Assembly (NCBI RefSeq): GCF_001723175.1
Contig: NC_064650.1
Span: forward strand, 248,001 to 312,000
Direction: 5' to 3'
Origin: Penicillium oxalicum
Taxonomy: Eukaryota > Ascomycota > Eurotiomycetes > Eurotiales > Aspergillaceae
Length of the DNA stretch: 64,000 nt
Every line of letters starts with the position of its first letter. The stretch's first letter is position 1. This document shows positions 33,610-45,282 of this stretch, one piece after another. The notes under the pieces are model-generated. The model was not told where the DNA came from and did no database searches. It saw nothing but the letters and a program-made list of their open reading frames with translations. Position numbers and translations under genes: made by a program.

Positions 33610-35589
33610 ATGTATGAACCAACACTGTCACCCGCTCATCATCGCCGGGCCACATATCCCCGACGAAGGAGGATATCCTTACAGATTGCCCTCCTCCTAT
33701 TTATCCTCGGTTACTTGGGCCGCACAGCCCTCTATTCGATCGAACACAGTCGCGATCAAACATGTTACCGAGACTCCACAGTCTTTTCAAAAGAGTCCTG
33801 GGGGACAAGTGAATCGACGAGGAGTCGAGAGCAGGATACCACCACCCTCCGGGTGATTGAGCACTCGGCAGAGGGTCACCAGTCGATCATCCACGCCGAT
33901 GTGGACAGAATCCCTTCTATTGACCGGGAGAAACAGTCCGACGAGAAGGAGAAACAGTTGGACAAATTCTCCGAGGCGCTGGAGAACGTCCTCCTAGCGC
34001 TACCGGAACTGCCGGAGATCGTCGATGCGCTGGGTCCCATTGAAGGGACGGGCGAGGCCATGGTGCGTGAGATAGGCCTTCGAGCACGCCTATTCAAGAG
34101 TGCACTGGATGCCTGGGAAGCCCTTCACACTGTTATGTTTGAGGACCGGATTCAGATCCGAAGTGACGTGCTCCAGCATATTGTGAAGAATCCAAAACTC
34201 GCAACTCGACTCCAGCTGGACCACACCACTTTGATTCACAAGTATGAAGAGTTTCACTCCTACTTTGTGGCATTTTCAGAGCGTCTCTTCTCGTGGACAT
34301 TACCGTATTTCCCGGATCTGGTCACTCTGCATGCGCAGCTTTGGAGTGGAGGAAGAGGCATTGTCTTGACGGGAGGAGATCATCAAGCTTCATATCTACT
34401 AACTTCGATTCAATCCATGCGAGACATGGGGTGTGAGTTACCCATTGAGGTGATGTATCTCGGCGAGGATGATCTCGGCCGCGAAAACCGAAGAAAATTG
34501 GAAAAAGTCAAGGGAGTCATCACACGCGATCTCAGCCCTCTCGTCAACGACAAAGGATGGAAGCTCAAAGGATGGGCCCTGAAGCCCTTTGCCATCATGC
34601 TGTCCAGCTTTCGAGAAGCCATCTTCATCGATGCGGATTCGCTCTTCCTGCGTGATCCGTCGATTCTCTTCTCGGATCCAGAGTATCAAAGCACCGGCGC
34701 GCTATTCTTTAAAGACCGGGTCATCGAACCTGCCTCCAAACTTGCCTGGTTGAAACGGATCCTGCCTCCTCCTATTTCGGCCCAGGTGCGAAGGAATCGG
34801 TTCTGGACGGGTACAAGTAGTCACATGCAGGAATCGGGTGTGGTGGTTGTGGATAAGTGGAAGCATTTTGTGGCGTTGATGGTCATCACTCGACTCAATG
34901 GACCGGATCGCGATGGCAACGAAGCCGAAGGACGTATCGGGGTATACGACATGGTCTTTGGTATGGCTCTCTCTCTCTCTCTCTGTGCCTCCCAAGATCC
35001 AATTCCAGAATCATCATATCATCCCCTCCTCCTCGTGCCTTTTGCCGATTACCTTGCCCGCTCCATCCTCTAACAAATCTCCCTTTTCTCTCTCACAGGC
35101 GACAAGGAAACCTTCTGGCTCGGATTCGAACTCGTCGGCGACACAAGCTACGCCTTTCACAACGGCAAAGTCGCCATCCTCGGCGTCCCGAAACCAGACT
35201 CTCCAGACCAAACATACTACCCCCAAGACCAGAACGACAACACCGACAACACCACCACCAACCCCAACCTCCCCCGCACCAAATCCACCTTTTCAATCTG
35301 CGCTCCTCAACTCCTCCATCTCGACGTGGACGGTCGACCGCTCTGGTTCAACGGGTGGCTGCTGCCGAGCAAATTCTCCGACGATCCCCGATTACAGCCT
35401 GTCAATTTCACCTCGTTCATCGTGGAAGCGATGGATGGGGAGCATCTGAGTCCGTGGGAGGTGAAGGAGGATAATGTACTTTGTTTGTCGTCGGGGAGTG
35501 TGGTTGATCTCACGTTGGCGGAGAAGGAGGCGGTTGATTTGACGGTCCGGACAGCGCGGAAGGTCGGGGCAATCAGGCAGCCTGTTTAA
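33610..35589 (+). CDS. Alpha-1,3-mannosyltransferase, Mnn1/GT71 family
   Basis: Golgi type II membrane glycosyltransferase (Mannosyl_trans3, PF11051) adding mannose to protein-linked glycans. Two exons (33610-34960, 35099-35589) give 613 residues. A basic cytosolic tail (RRATYPRRRR) is followed by a signal anchor (residues about 22-40, ISLQIALLLFILGYLGRTAL) and a Glu/Asp-rich stem. The catalytic domain contains GRGIVLTGGDHQASYLLTSI, PIEVMYLGEDDLG and the metal-binding D-x-D in AIFIDADSLFL, then GTSSHMQESGVVVVDKW. Exon 2 begins DKETFWLGFELVGDTSYAFH, the conserved block near the family's C-terminal half. The 138-nt intron starts with a (CT) run and has a CTAAC branch site. An Asn/Thr/Pro-rich insert (around 35200-35280) is unusual. 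Confidence 0.9.
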
Positions 35590-36257
35590 GTTTTGAGTGA
35601 GATGGGTCTGAATTCGTGAGATTGGGAGAGTTGAGTGTTGAGCTGTATATCATGATCATGAGCGAGTTGGGGAATTGTGTTTTTTGAAAAGAGATGGCCT
35701 CGGTATATGAAAGGAACACACAGATCTGGGATTTTGAGGATTTGCTTGGCCTTCTACGTGATCATTTTTCAGTAATTTCCTTACGAGATGTGGTTGGATG
35801 CTTTTGTAGCATTTGAGGGGGGATATAGAGCGGCGAGACGGACGGGGTCAATATCTTAGGGGACAACGCCCAGGTTGGACTCGTCTATATTGATCATGGA
35901 TCAGGCAGGGCTGTCTCTTGCTGCGGACGGAAATACCAAGGTTCTTGAATCGGTGCATCTGCAGGGGAGATGGGGGTGGTATCATAATGTGACCCAACGG
36001 TGAGCATATCAGCTACGGACAATCTACCAGCTTGGAAGCATAAAGGGTTGCAGGTATTGCGCACAGCTGGGTCGTCCAGCTCAAGTGAATGAATTCATTG
36101 ATAGTCTGCTATGTCCCGGATCGAAAGAGTGAAAATTCGGGGTCCTAAGCAAGCCAAAACAGCTGTCGAGCAACGAATGAAACGAACAGAGTGACCTTGG
36201 GAGTTGCTGCTGGACCTACTACCAAAAAGGAGTGGGCAATCGTGGTCCCACAAGCAC
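35590..36257. other. Convergent intergenic region GT71 / NMT1
   Basis: 3' flanks of two convergent genes. Nothing else is supported. Confidence 0.5.
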
Positions 36258-37488
36258 TTAAGCAGAGGCCGAAACCTCCAACCGCTTGAAGCCACCCTTC
36301 TCGGCAACCTCCTTCTGCAACGCAGCCATGCGCTTCTGGTCCCCAAGGGGATCAGTCGAGTCCGCGTCCAGACCCCAGGACAGGTACTCGTTCGTGTAGT
36401 TCGCCTCAAACCCATCCGGCAGAACACCAAGACGCTTTCCATAGCGCGTGACCTTCTCCCAGTCACGATTGACATTCTTCAGGTCACGGCTGAAATACGC
36501 ATACGAGCGCTCAAAGATCTTTCGGTTCACCGGGGTTCCCATGATAGGCTTGAAATCGACGTATTCCTCGTAGGTGCCGGCAGGATCGGCAATCACGGCA
36601 TCCGTAGCGCGCTTCACTGCACGCATGAATTTGCCGACTTTTTCCTGGTTCGCCGCCAGGAAGGAGTCGTTGGCAATGTACAGGATGGAACAGAAACAGC
36701 AGCAGCCCAGCTCGGCAAGCTGGTCGATGCGGAGCATCTGGACATCGTCGCGAGGACGATTCTGGCCGGCGAGCCATTCTTCCAGCTCGACCATTTGGAC
36801 GTTCTCCAGACCGATACCAGCATCGATTTCTCCACGGATGATGGCCTTGGTGACATTCATACCGCAGCGAACAGCGGTGTAGTCATCCGCAGTCATGCCA
36901 TAGTACTTGGTGAGTTCATCGATTTGGATCTTGCCGAACTCGCCGACGTAGCCGATCCGTTTATCCTTGAGAGTCCGGAAATCGGTGGTGATTCCGGACG
37001 ACTTGAGGTAAACAACGCCCGTGAAGGGCTCATCCAGCAGAGACCCGATCGAAGTCACAGGGAAGTTTCGGGCTTTGGCCTGGAGGGGAAAGGGTCAGAG
37101 CGTGGAACTTCACCTCGAGGGAATGCGGGTACTCATCAAATGATAGAACAGAAAACACTTACAGCCAAGGTATGGATCATAGCCTTGAATCCCATGTCGA
37201 CCTTGCCACTGCCAATGATCTCGGTGACATCGGACGGGTCATTCGGTTCGAGAAGGGCGACCTTGAGACCCTCGTCTTTGAAGTAACCTCGAGACTGAGC
37301 GAGATACAGCGGGGCGTGGTACGGGGTGGCGTGCCTTTTTTGTTTGAGAAGAAAGAAATACTTAGCCAACAGACTCGCCAGGTTCCTGTCGATGACAGTT
37401 GGAGGGGGAAAGATCATCGGGTGAAATGATCTACAGTTCCAAATCAGTCATACCAGTTGGTCAAAAAGGTGATCTTGTCAGTGGACAT
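36258..37488 (-). CDS. NMT1: 4-amino-5-hydroxymethyl-2-methylpyrimidine phosphate synthase (thiamine pyrimidine synthase)
   Basis: Makes the HMP-P half of thiamine from PLP and an active-site histidine; the yeast Thi5 enzyme works for a single turnover. Exons 37488-37454, 37334-37163 and 37079-36258 give 342 residues (yeast Thi5 has 340). It begins [12 protein letters not shown]; the conserved catalytic Lys62 and His66 fall in [10 protein letters not shown] at exactly the yeast numbering. The Cys-rich CCCFC iron-binding motif is present in [15 protein letters not shown]. Also conserved are [20 protein letters not shown] and [13 protein letters not shown]. All three exons join with consensus splice sites. 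The leader upstream contains a TPP riboswitch, so repression by thiamine through splicing control is expected. Confidence 0.96.
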
Positions 37489-37702
37489 CTTGACGAAGAA
37501 CAACTATCGCTGCGACTGCAGGCCTCCACCAGACAAGTCAGTATGCCAAAGACCACAGCGTTCCCACAAGCCATTCCCCTCCATCCTTGATCACCCAAAA
37601 GTACGGTCAACAAAGTCCACTATACCACGAGTGATCAACGGAAGACGGAAACGACAGACGGAAACGCCAAAGCACAACGGGGGAGGGGGAACAATCTAAA
37701 GT

Positions 37703-37870
37703 CACGCATGTCCTTTCGCTAGTATTATCTAGATCAAGTTTTGACAGTATAATCTCAGAACGATCCCACCCATCCTCTTGATCTCGGCTCGTGGATCCAG
37801 CCTTGACTGGCCACGAGGATATCGGACAGATCTCAGAGGAACGAGCAGAATCGAACACCTGTCATGCGTG
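37703..37870 (-). promoter_or_regulatory. TPP (thiamine pyrophosphate) riboswitch aptamer
   Basis: On the minus strand, about 215 nt before the NMT1 ATG. The two P1 strands are perfect complements: CACGCATG (37870-37863) and CATGCGTG (37710-37703). Inside are the pyrimidine-sensing CTGAGA (near 37757), and then TTGATCTAGATAATACTAGC followed by GAAAGGA. This matches the universal TPP core CTGATCTGGATAATACCAGC. P5 reads CTAG/CTAG instead of CTGG/CCAG and P4 reads CTT/AAG instead of CCT/AGG, both compensatory pairs. P2 is ACAG/CTGT. P3 is the long variable stem seen in fungi, including CTCGTGG..CCACGAG. In Neurospora NMT1 and Aspergillus thiA such aptamers sit in a leader intron and control splice-site choice. 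A likely 3' splice site (TACTGAC branch, then CCTGCAG) lies at about 37516. Confidence 0.93.
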
Positions 37871-37940
37871 TGGCAGTGACTGTTATACGTGGTACAATAC
37901 CTCGATCCATCATGAACAATAATAGCGTGGACTCTGGTCC

Positions 37941-37973
37941 GAGCCTCGCGGGGACACCCCGCTTCGCGAGGCT
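37941..37973 (-). repeat. Strong GC-rich inverted repeat in the NMT1 upstream region
   Basis: Minus strand: an 8-bp stem GCCTCGCG/CGCGAGGC encloses a 14-nt loop that itself contains GGG and CCC able to pair. It lies about 70 nt upstream of the TPP aptamer. It could be a leader hairpin if transcription starts further upstream, or a palindromic protein-binding site. Confidence 0.5.
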
Positions 37974-39142
37974 TCAAGACGTGCGCGGCTCCATGATCGT
38001 AGAGTCGTACCGAATGGTTGATGATTGTTGAGGATGGTTTGTGTGAGGTGGTCGAGATTTGAATAGCACTGTGGTTGAAGCAAACCGTGTGAAATGGTGA
38101 AGCGTGTGAGAGAGGGAAGAAAAACAAGGTGATTCAGTCAGTGGGACGACGGCGGAGTACTTATCCTGGTTGACACTGCGAACAAAAGAACGTAACCCCT
38201 CCTCGTGATTTCCTCGTGATTCGGAGGAGAGAGCCCCGCGCCGACTGGAGTCTCTGCACTCTTGGCGAAGTTGCTGCGAATCGGGGCGGACAACGAAGGC
38301 ACTATGCCGAGTATGACTGGACACGATGATGGCCGTTGTACGCAATTGAACAAAAAAGGGCTCACCGAGGACATACTGCAGCTTCGGTGGGTGTGATTGG
38401 GCTGGTTGGAAAGTCTATCCCATGAGAGTCCACCACCGCCCGAGTTAAACCCCGAGGCCAGACCCGACATTGACACCCCGTGGACCAGATGGTGAAACAA
38501 GAGGGAAGTGAGCCAGGTTAGCGGTTAAGGAGGAAATACTCCAAACGTCTACGAGTGCAGAATCCCATGCGCCATCCTGACTAGAGTAAATCCAAAAGGA
38601 ACTGTGGAACAAAAAGCCGTTCGGTGGCAATCGTCATAGCAGGTAGGTTAAATACATTCAAACTCTTGGGTCTCAGATTAAAAGTGGGCAGATAGAAACA
38701 AAAACGCGATTCGTAAGACAGAACATGAAAGGGAAGGCTTCAAATGCATCGATGCGCGGGACCAGACCAGAGACGGGGAAATTACACGGAGAGGTGACTG
38801 GACATCAGGCTACAGTGGCGGGAGAGAGGGCTTCGAGGTCGAACAGACAGGGATCGGCGTCCAGTGTGGCCCCTCAACATGGCAGGAAAAGAAAGATCGT
38901 CTTCACGCTCAGTTGCGGAGTACAGAGAAAAGCACTCCAGACTGAGCAGCGACAACCCCACAAGAGAGAGAGAGAGAGAGAGAGAGATAATGATAAAAAG
39001 ACAAGGGGTTTCCACAGACAATGAGAACCGGTGAAGTCATCGTTCGTCAACGCGGTGGGGAATAAAGAGATGGTGGGGGGGGAAATTCCGGGTTAATTGG
39101 CGCGCAGGCTGTACGGCAATTGAACCGCGAGCCAGTGCACCT
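37974..39142. other. Intergenic between NMT1 promoter and GSY1 3' end
   Basis: No gene is supported. The NMT1 promoter is at the left. An (AG)12-like purine run lies at about 38963-38986, near the glycogen synthase 3' flank. Confidence 0.45.
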
Positions 39143-41564
39143 CTACTCCTTGGGACTTTCGCGTCCTCCATTGACGGAGATGCGGTCCAGCGGAGACTGA
39201 GGTCGATCACTGGGCTTGCGCTGGCGCAGAGTAAGCGGGTAAAAGTGGTCATCGGGCTCCTCCTCCTCACTGTGATACACGAGAAGATCAGTATGCAGGC
39301 TCGAAATATGTAGCTAATGACGAGAAGAGAGGGGAGGGGGGGGAAGGAACACTTACGGCAACTTCCACGCAATGTAGTCCTCCGTACTCAGTCCCTCACG
39401 GCCTTCTTGCAGCGAGGCAAAGTCACCGGGGGTCATCATCCCGGATCGATCCCGAGGGGACCCTGGCACCGACAAGGGGCGCGAGACCTTCTGATCAGTC
39501 CCACCGATCATGTCGAAGTAGTCTTCCGCACCATCGAACGAGGAAGGATAAGCTAAGGAGAAACAAAAAATCAAGGGTTAGATCCGAATTTCGCATGGAA
39601 AGGGCCTCTGAGTGGGTTCAAAGCACTTACCTCGTCGCAAGGCCAGCTGGCGAGCCTTGACGTATTCCAAGCCCATACGCTTCCAGTCCAGGAGGTCACT
39701 CAGACGCTCGGTACGGTTCCTCTGGTTGATGCGCTGCCGACGGCTCTTCAGAGTGAATTGGTACATGAAATCGGTCAATTGGTTCACCGAGTCGTCGACC
39801 CCCTTGGCGCGACGATCCACGATGTAGATGCCGTAATCGGAGGAATTCTCGATCAACTCCTCCATGTAGCACCCGAATCCAGACAAGTTGGTCGTGATAC
39901 TGGGAACACCCATCACGGTGCACTCGGCAGGAGTGTAACCCCAGGGCTCGTAGTAGGAGGGGAACACACCCAGGTGGGTACCACGGACGAAGTCGTCGTA
40001 GTCCAGGGGAAGCACTGGGTTGGAGGAGTTGAGGAATTCGGGATGGAAGACAATCTTGACCCGATCCGACGAGTTGTTGAACAGCTCCACGCGGCGTAGC
40101 TGGTTCAGGATGGGGTCTTCGGAGTCATTGACCATGTTGTGCGTGACAATGGGGGGAAGACCGTGACGCTTCATGGCGAACAGGCGACGGCGCAAGAGAA
40201 CCCGATCCTGGCTGGTGATCAGGTCCTTCTCGTCCGGCATGTTGTCACCTTCCTTCCATTCAAGGCAGCGCTCATACATGCGCTTGCCGATGCCCTTCTC
40301 AATGTTCTCGATCGTGTCGCGCAGGGACTTGACCACCGCCTGGCCCTTGAGGGACTCGACCGTGAGAGAGGAGGTCTGTGCGGGCATGATGATGAACGCG
40401 ACGACCGTGGTGGTCGAGCCACTCGCCTTGAGACGGTGGTTCAGGCGCGCCAGTCCCTCGATGAACATGTCGACACCCTTATTGCGGAACTCATACCGAC
40501 CAGCAGTGAAGAGGTAGAGGGTGTTGTTCAAGTCAAAGTCATTGTGGCCGTAGAAGTGTCCGCGGACAAAGTCATTGATCTTCTCCTTGGCCTGCGAGTG
40601 CAGATTCTGGAACTCGTGCATGGCCGAGAACTTCTTGACGTTGAGACCGTTGGGCAAGACCCCATCCGGCTTGCGTTTCAGCAGATGCTCACTCTCAAAG
40701 GCGGTAATGTGAGAGACGGTGGTGAAGACGTCCGCGCTGTGAGCAGCCGCGCGCTCAATGCAGTAGCGGTGGTAGATACCCCGCTTTCCTGCCTCGGCGT
40801 CCACGTCAAAGAACTGGAGGTTGTTGTAAAAGTCCACGGATCCGGCGCAGAGGTAGCGACCGAGCAGAGTAGCGTGAGTGGTGAAAATGGTGGTCAAATC
40901 CATGTGTCGCTTCTTGGTCAGGGGAAGGGCAACACCAGCGAGCCATTCATGGAAATGGGCCACCACGGCGCGACGGCGCTCGTGAGCAATGTACTAAACA
41001 GATGGAAACATAACGGGTCAGTGTGCTGCTCGCTGTTTGTCGGGATGGGCGGGAAGTGGGCAGGCACGCTTCTCCGGATTTGTGCAGAATAGGACGACTT
41101 ACCTCGCCCAAGAACCAGGCTACCAGGTAACCAAACACAATGGCCTCGTTAGTCTCATTATCGGCCGAGGGAGAAGGGATCCCGGAGGTGTTCCACAGAT
41201 CACCCTTCCACTCATCCAGCCAGCGGTAGCCGGTGCCAGTGTTGATCAGCAGGACACGGGGGGCACCCTCGATCAGCCATCGACCATACACGATCTCCAC
41301 ACCTCGCTCCTGCATCGACTTGATCGTCTCGCGCATGGCGGGGCATGCGGGGGTCAATTCTTCGACCTCGACGGCCGCCGACGATTTGTTCAGCGGGCCG
41401 ATCAAAGTGTAGCGCTCCCCATACTCGGCGGTGGTGACCGGTGCTTTTGATTTGAGCACCGAATAGATACCACCCACTCGGTTCGCCACTTCGGTCGCAA
41501 TCTCGAAGAGCACGTGGTTGCGCACATCACGCTTGATGGGCTCACTTCCACTTTCGTCCGCCAT
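39143..41564 (-). CDS. GSY1: Glycogen synthase (GT3)
   Basis: UDP-glucose-dependent chain elongation of glycogen in the cytosol. Exons 41564-41103, 40993-39631, 39552-39357 and 39269-39143 give 715 residues. Family landmarks are the N-terminal [70 protein letters not shown], and the catalytic [19 protein letters not shown] with E-x7-E geometry. An Arg-rich cluster for glucose-6-phosphate sensing follows ([22 protein letters not shown]). The C-terminal tail carries Ser-Pro sites ([21 protein letters not shown]) expected to be inhibitory phosphorylation sites as in yeast Gsy2. Strong G/C-ending codon bias. The 5' leader is purine/pyrimidine biased and long. Confidence 0.95.
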
Positions 41565-44500
41565 GGTGGAAGAAAGCTCGGGGGGGGAGGAAGGGCTCTG
41601 TAAATCACCGATGGGAATGAAAAGCAAGAGGAAGAGAAGGGGGTTCCAAAACGATCAGAGCAATTGATTGCAAGAAAGTAGGCGAGAGAGAAGAGAGAAT
41701 CAGAGTCACTGAGGGAAGAGGAGAGGGAGGAGGTGGGGGAGTGGAAGAAGAAGAGGAGCAGTCCGACAAAGTAGTCTGAGCGCAGCGGCGAACCGTTGCG
41801 GTGTTCCAGCCGGGTGGACTGAAGCTCTCTGGTGGACGCACGGGGAATGGAGCTCCGGACTCGGTCTGGATGGCCTGTGCGGGGGAGTCTCGGGATCTTG
41901 TTGCGACGGCTAGCCTTGGTCGGGTCTGCGTGTGCTGGTTCTGGGCCGAAGGAGCAGGGCAGGCAATGAAAAGCAAAGAGCGTAGATGGAATGTGGTTGG
42001 TCCTCGGACGCCTGGCGTTTCCTGGTCTGTCTTGGGGGATGCTTTTTGGAGCACTCTGGAGTTTGGTTTCTGCGGAGGGGCCTTTACCCCATGGGTGGCT
42101 GGAGAGGGTCCAAAGCGGAGTAGGACAAGACTAGATCTCGGTGAAGCGTGCAGTGAATGCTCGCTCGGCCCGTGGATTTCAAAGGATGACAGGAACTGCA
42201 GCACTGAGGAGGGCAGTGGAGAGGGGGCTGAGAGATGGGGGGGGAACAAGGAAAAGAGGAAAAATGTCAATCTCTCGACGGAGGCGCCGATTTAAAGGAG
42301 GTCAATTAAGACAACGAGTGGCAGAAAAAAAATTCAAGCTTAACAAGTTCCGGACACAGGTACAGGACCAAGTTTTTCTCAGGGCGGGCCTGGGGAGGAT
42401 GGCAACGCCCGGGAGGAAAAGGGAAAAATCAATTCCTCCCAAAAAAAGTTAGATTTACCCTGGGTAAAAAAAAAATTTAAAAAAAAAAAAGGAAACAAGA
42501 GATTAAAAAAGAGGCGGGTGCACACGACGGGAGAGACGCGAATCAAACTACTACGAAGTGACGAGCGATGCAGGTGCAATACAACTGCGCTCTGTATCCG
42601 AATGGTCCAGACGACAGGCGATTCGAGAATTGGAAGTGATGAAGGCCGAGTGGCTCAGTCGGGAAATATTGGACCAAGCGGACGGACTTTTTGCACCGGT
42701 ACAAGGTGTGACCTCCCAGCCAAGGTACCTGATACATGTGGTACTGCGTCTTGTGCGTACGACATCCTGAGAACCGCCCACGACGGTCCGAAGATCCAAA
42801 ACCCATTCTGTGAATAATCTGTGAGACTGCGGACTATGATGGCTGGGCGGGACAGGGCACGAATAATTGTCACCAGCTCAGAAGGGCTCTTCAGTATCGA
42901 GCATCGAGATGTTCGAAAATGGAAATCCCTTTCAGCAAAGTACTGAGAACCTGGTGGAAGATTTGGAGCCCTGATCAACGGCGGCATGAAACATGGAGCG
43001 GCCTGTGCTTTCGAATTTGCCCTTGGACGGGTTCCCGATTTGGGGTCCATTTGGCTCTCGCCTGGGTCGAGCAGACCTGACCGGCACGACGGGCTGCAGC
43101 TTGCGAGGGCAACCCCCACGGGCCTAATTCCCTTGGCCGTCCGTCCTATTTGCTCCAGGCGCCTTTGCCTTCACTTTTTCATGCATCTGTCGCTCGACGG
43201 AACGTCCGGGCAATCTGAGGCTATTCATGACCAGAATCAGCCTTCGGTCAACGGCTGTCCGGGCGACATCGATGTTCATTTTTTTCTCGCTTTTTTTTTC
43301 ACAAAAGAATACCGATCGCTTCAGGGGGGGGGGGGGGGGGGGGAGAAAGTCTCGTCAGACTCTCATTTTGGACGCATGTACCCAATTTCCTTTTTTGGGG
43401 CACGCTAACAGATTCTGCGTATCTTGGTAGGTGTGGTCCGTGGATTACTTTTCCTTCCATTGAAGCTGGCACCCCGACCGAACCTTTTAGTGCCCTCCGG
43501 CTCCCAGTGGAAGCTCCTTACTTGGAGTGGCCCCATTCTACCAACGAAGAAGGAAGAAGGGGGGAGTAAACAGAAAAGGGAAGGTTGAGAAGGTTGGGAA
43601 GATACCCAGCCGACACGCGATGGACGCTCCAGGTCAGGATGCCAAAAGTTCAGCACGTTGAGCATGGAGAGGCGCTTTTCTCCGACCATTGGAAACTTTC
43701 GGCCCCGCGCTTGAACAATGCGCAGATGATGGTCGATCGTTGAAGTGCCCTAATGCTACTGGTCACCGTCTTCATGCACAATTTGATGGCTGCATCCGCA
43801 TGGACGCCACCCAAGCTTGCCTGGTTGCGTTGCCGGATGTCAGTTGCTGAGTCGTGATCGCGTTCGATTGGAGTGGACATGTCCCAATGGGCGTTCTTCC
43901 GGGATTGCGTCTGGGGAAAGCTGGCAGCGATGATGTCATTACTGTGCAAAGGGAAGTGGATCCATGAGTCGAGATCCCCCGCCAGGTGGACGGGTCCGCC
44001 CATGATTATGTAATATCAGTCCCGGAGCGCCTGACTGGGTGGACGGTAGCGGCGGTGGCTTCCAGTGACCAGTCCTGGATCGGCCTGGATTCCTTTTCCT
44101 GCATCAATGGCTGGACCACGGCCTCGCTGTCGCTCAGTAAATGTTGCTGATATTCATCCAGGTGCCTGGCAAGCGCAAATCAGGACCTAAGACAGGATAT
44201 AGTGATATGCTGACTGTGCTGGCCACTTTACACGTAACATGACCCCGGCGCTGTGCATGAGGCGAGGGTACACGGATCGGAACATGCGACCTGGGTACCA
44301 GAATCGAAAAGGGCCCGATGACACATCTGTAGCCATTCGATGCCTTGGGACATTGGAGGACAGTGCCTCCATAGCCAAGGTACCCGGTCCCCGTGTTGCT
44401 CACCTGGTGTTCTCTCCTTATCCGCGTACCGAGCAGTGTGTAGCAATTCGGGGCTACTTTGCTCAATTCAATCCCTTCCGAGTGGAGATACTACGGATAT

Positions 44501-45282
44501 ATTCCACCCGGCTAGAACAACGCACCCTCCCTCCCTCCCGAGCTACCTTACATATTTACTTTCACAATCTAGGGTGATTATCGATGTTGTCGCAGCATTG
44601 TACGCTAACACAATTCAAATCACAAAACACCTTGATCAGGCATCATTTTCTCCGCAGAACCGACGCTAGTGAGTTGCCCCCACAGCGAGCGATGAGATCG
44701 AACTCACCACACATTCTACCTTTTTGGGCAACTTCACTGTGAACAGAACCTCAGGCTCATTGGATCGGAAAGGATCGAGACTCCATCAGTCAAGCAACCT
44801 TGACTGACTGGGGGATCCACCTGGAAAAATCGAGACGGGCATGCCATGGAAAAAAATATATGTATATATGTAAATGTAAATCAAATAAAATCCAACCCCG
44901 AAAAAGAGATACCGTATCTTCCTCTTCAGGGGGACACAAGCCGATTGGCTCTCCCCTTGCAGCATAGCTGAACATTCCAACTCGGCTTGCCGGTCCCGCG
45001 GGAAGTCTCAGTATCGGCGCCTGGCCTTTGACGGCCGGCAGGACTGACACAAGACCGATGCGGCAGGTCCCAGTCCACTACCCCGGCCACAAGTGGATGA
45101 GTCCAGGTGAAAGAGACCACTCCAAAGAGCCTCCCGAAGCGGTAAATGGTCCAGTAGAGAAGCAGGGGGAAAGTATTAAAAACTCTAGCCTTCCAGCGGA
45201 GAGATGAGAATGTTCGTACCCAGACTTGCTCATCACTTGTTTGCCGACTCTGCTAGGCTACACGAGCGTTCTGGCGGTCCCC
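41565..45282. other. 3.7-kb gene-poor region with GSY1 promoter and a G20 run
   Basis: 41565-42300 looks like the GSY1 leader and promoter (GA/CT-rich). A-rich runs occur at 42460-42492 and a G20 run at 43324-43343. Small open frames (for example a 117-codon ATG frame at 43650-44003, minus) show no motif, introns or codon bias that would support a gene. I see no tRNA or known RNA here. Confidence 0.45.
43324..43343. repeat. Poly-G tract, 20 nt
   Basis: Uninterrupted run of about 20 G, preceded by a T-rich stretch. It can form G-quadruplexes and is hard to sequence, so its true length is uncertain. Confidence 0.85.

Noticed and set aside
36204..37286. 360-codon open frame opposite NMT1
   Set aside because: It lies wholly antisense to a conserved gene and its protein has no motif; such frames follow from biased codon use on the sense strand.
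40139..41092. 317-codon frame opposite glycogen synthase
   Set aside because: Antisense shadow of a strongly biased conserved gene, running across its intron.
42640..42700. tRNA-like string GAGTGGCTCAGTCGG on the plus strand
   Set aside because: Resembles a D-arm only; no T-arm, anticodon arm or acceptor pairing follows.
43650..44003. 117-codon ATG frame, minus strand
   Set aside because: No motif, no codon bias and no introns in a gene-poor area; chance occurrence is plausible.
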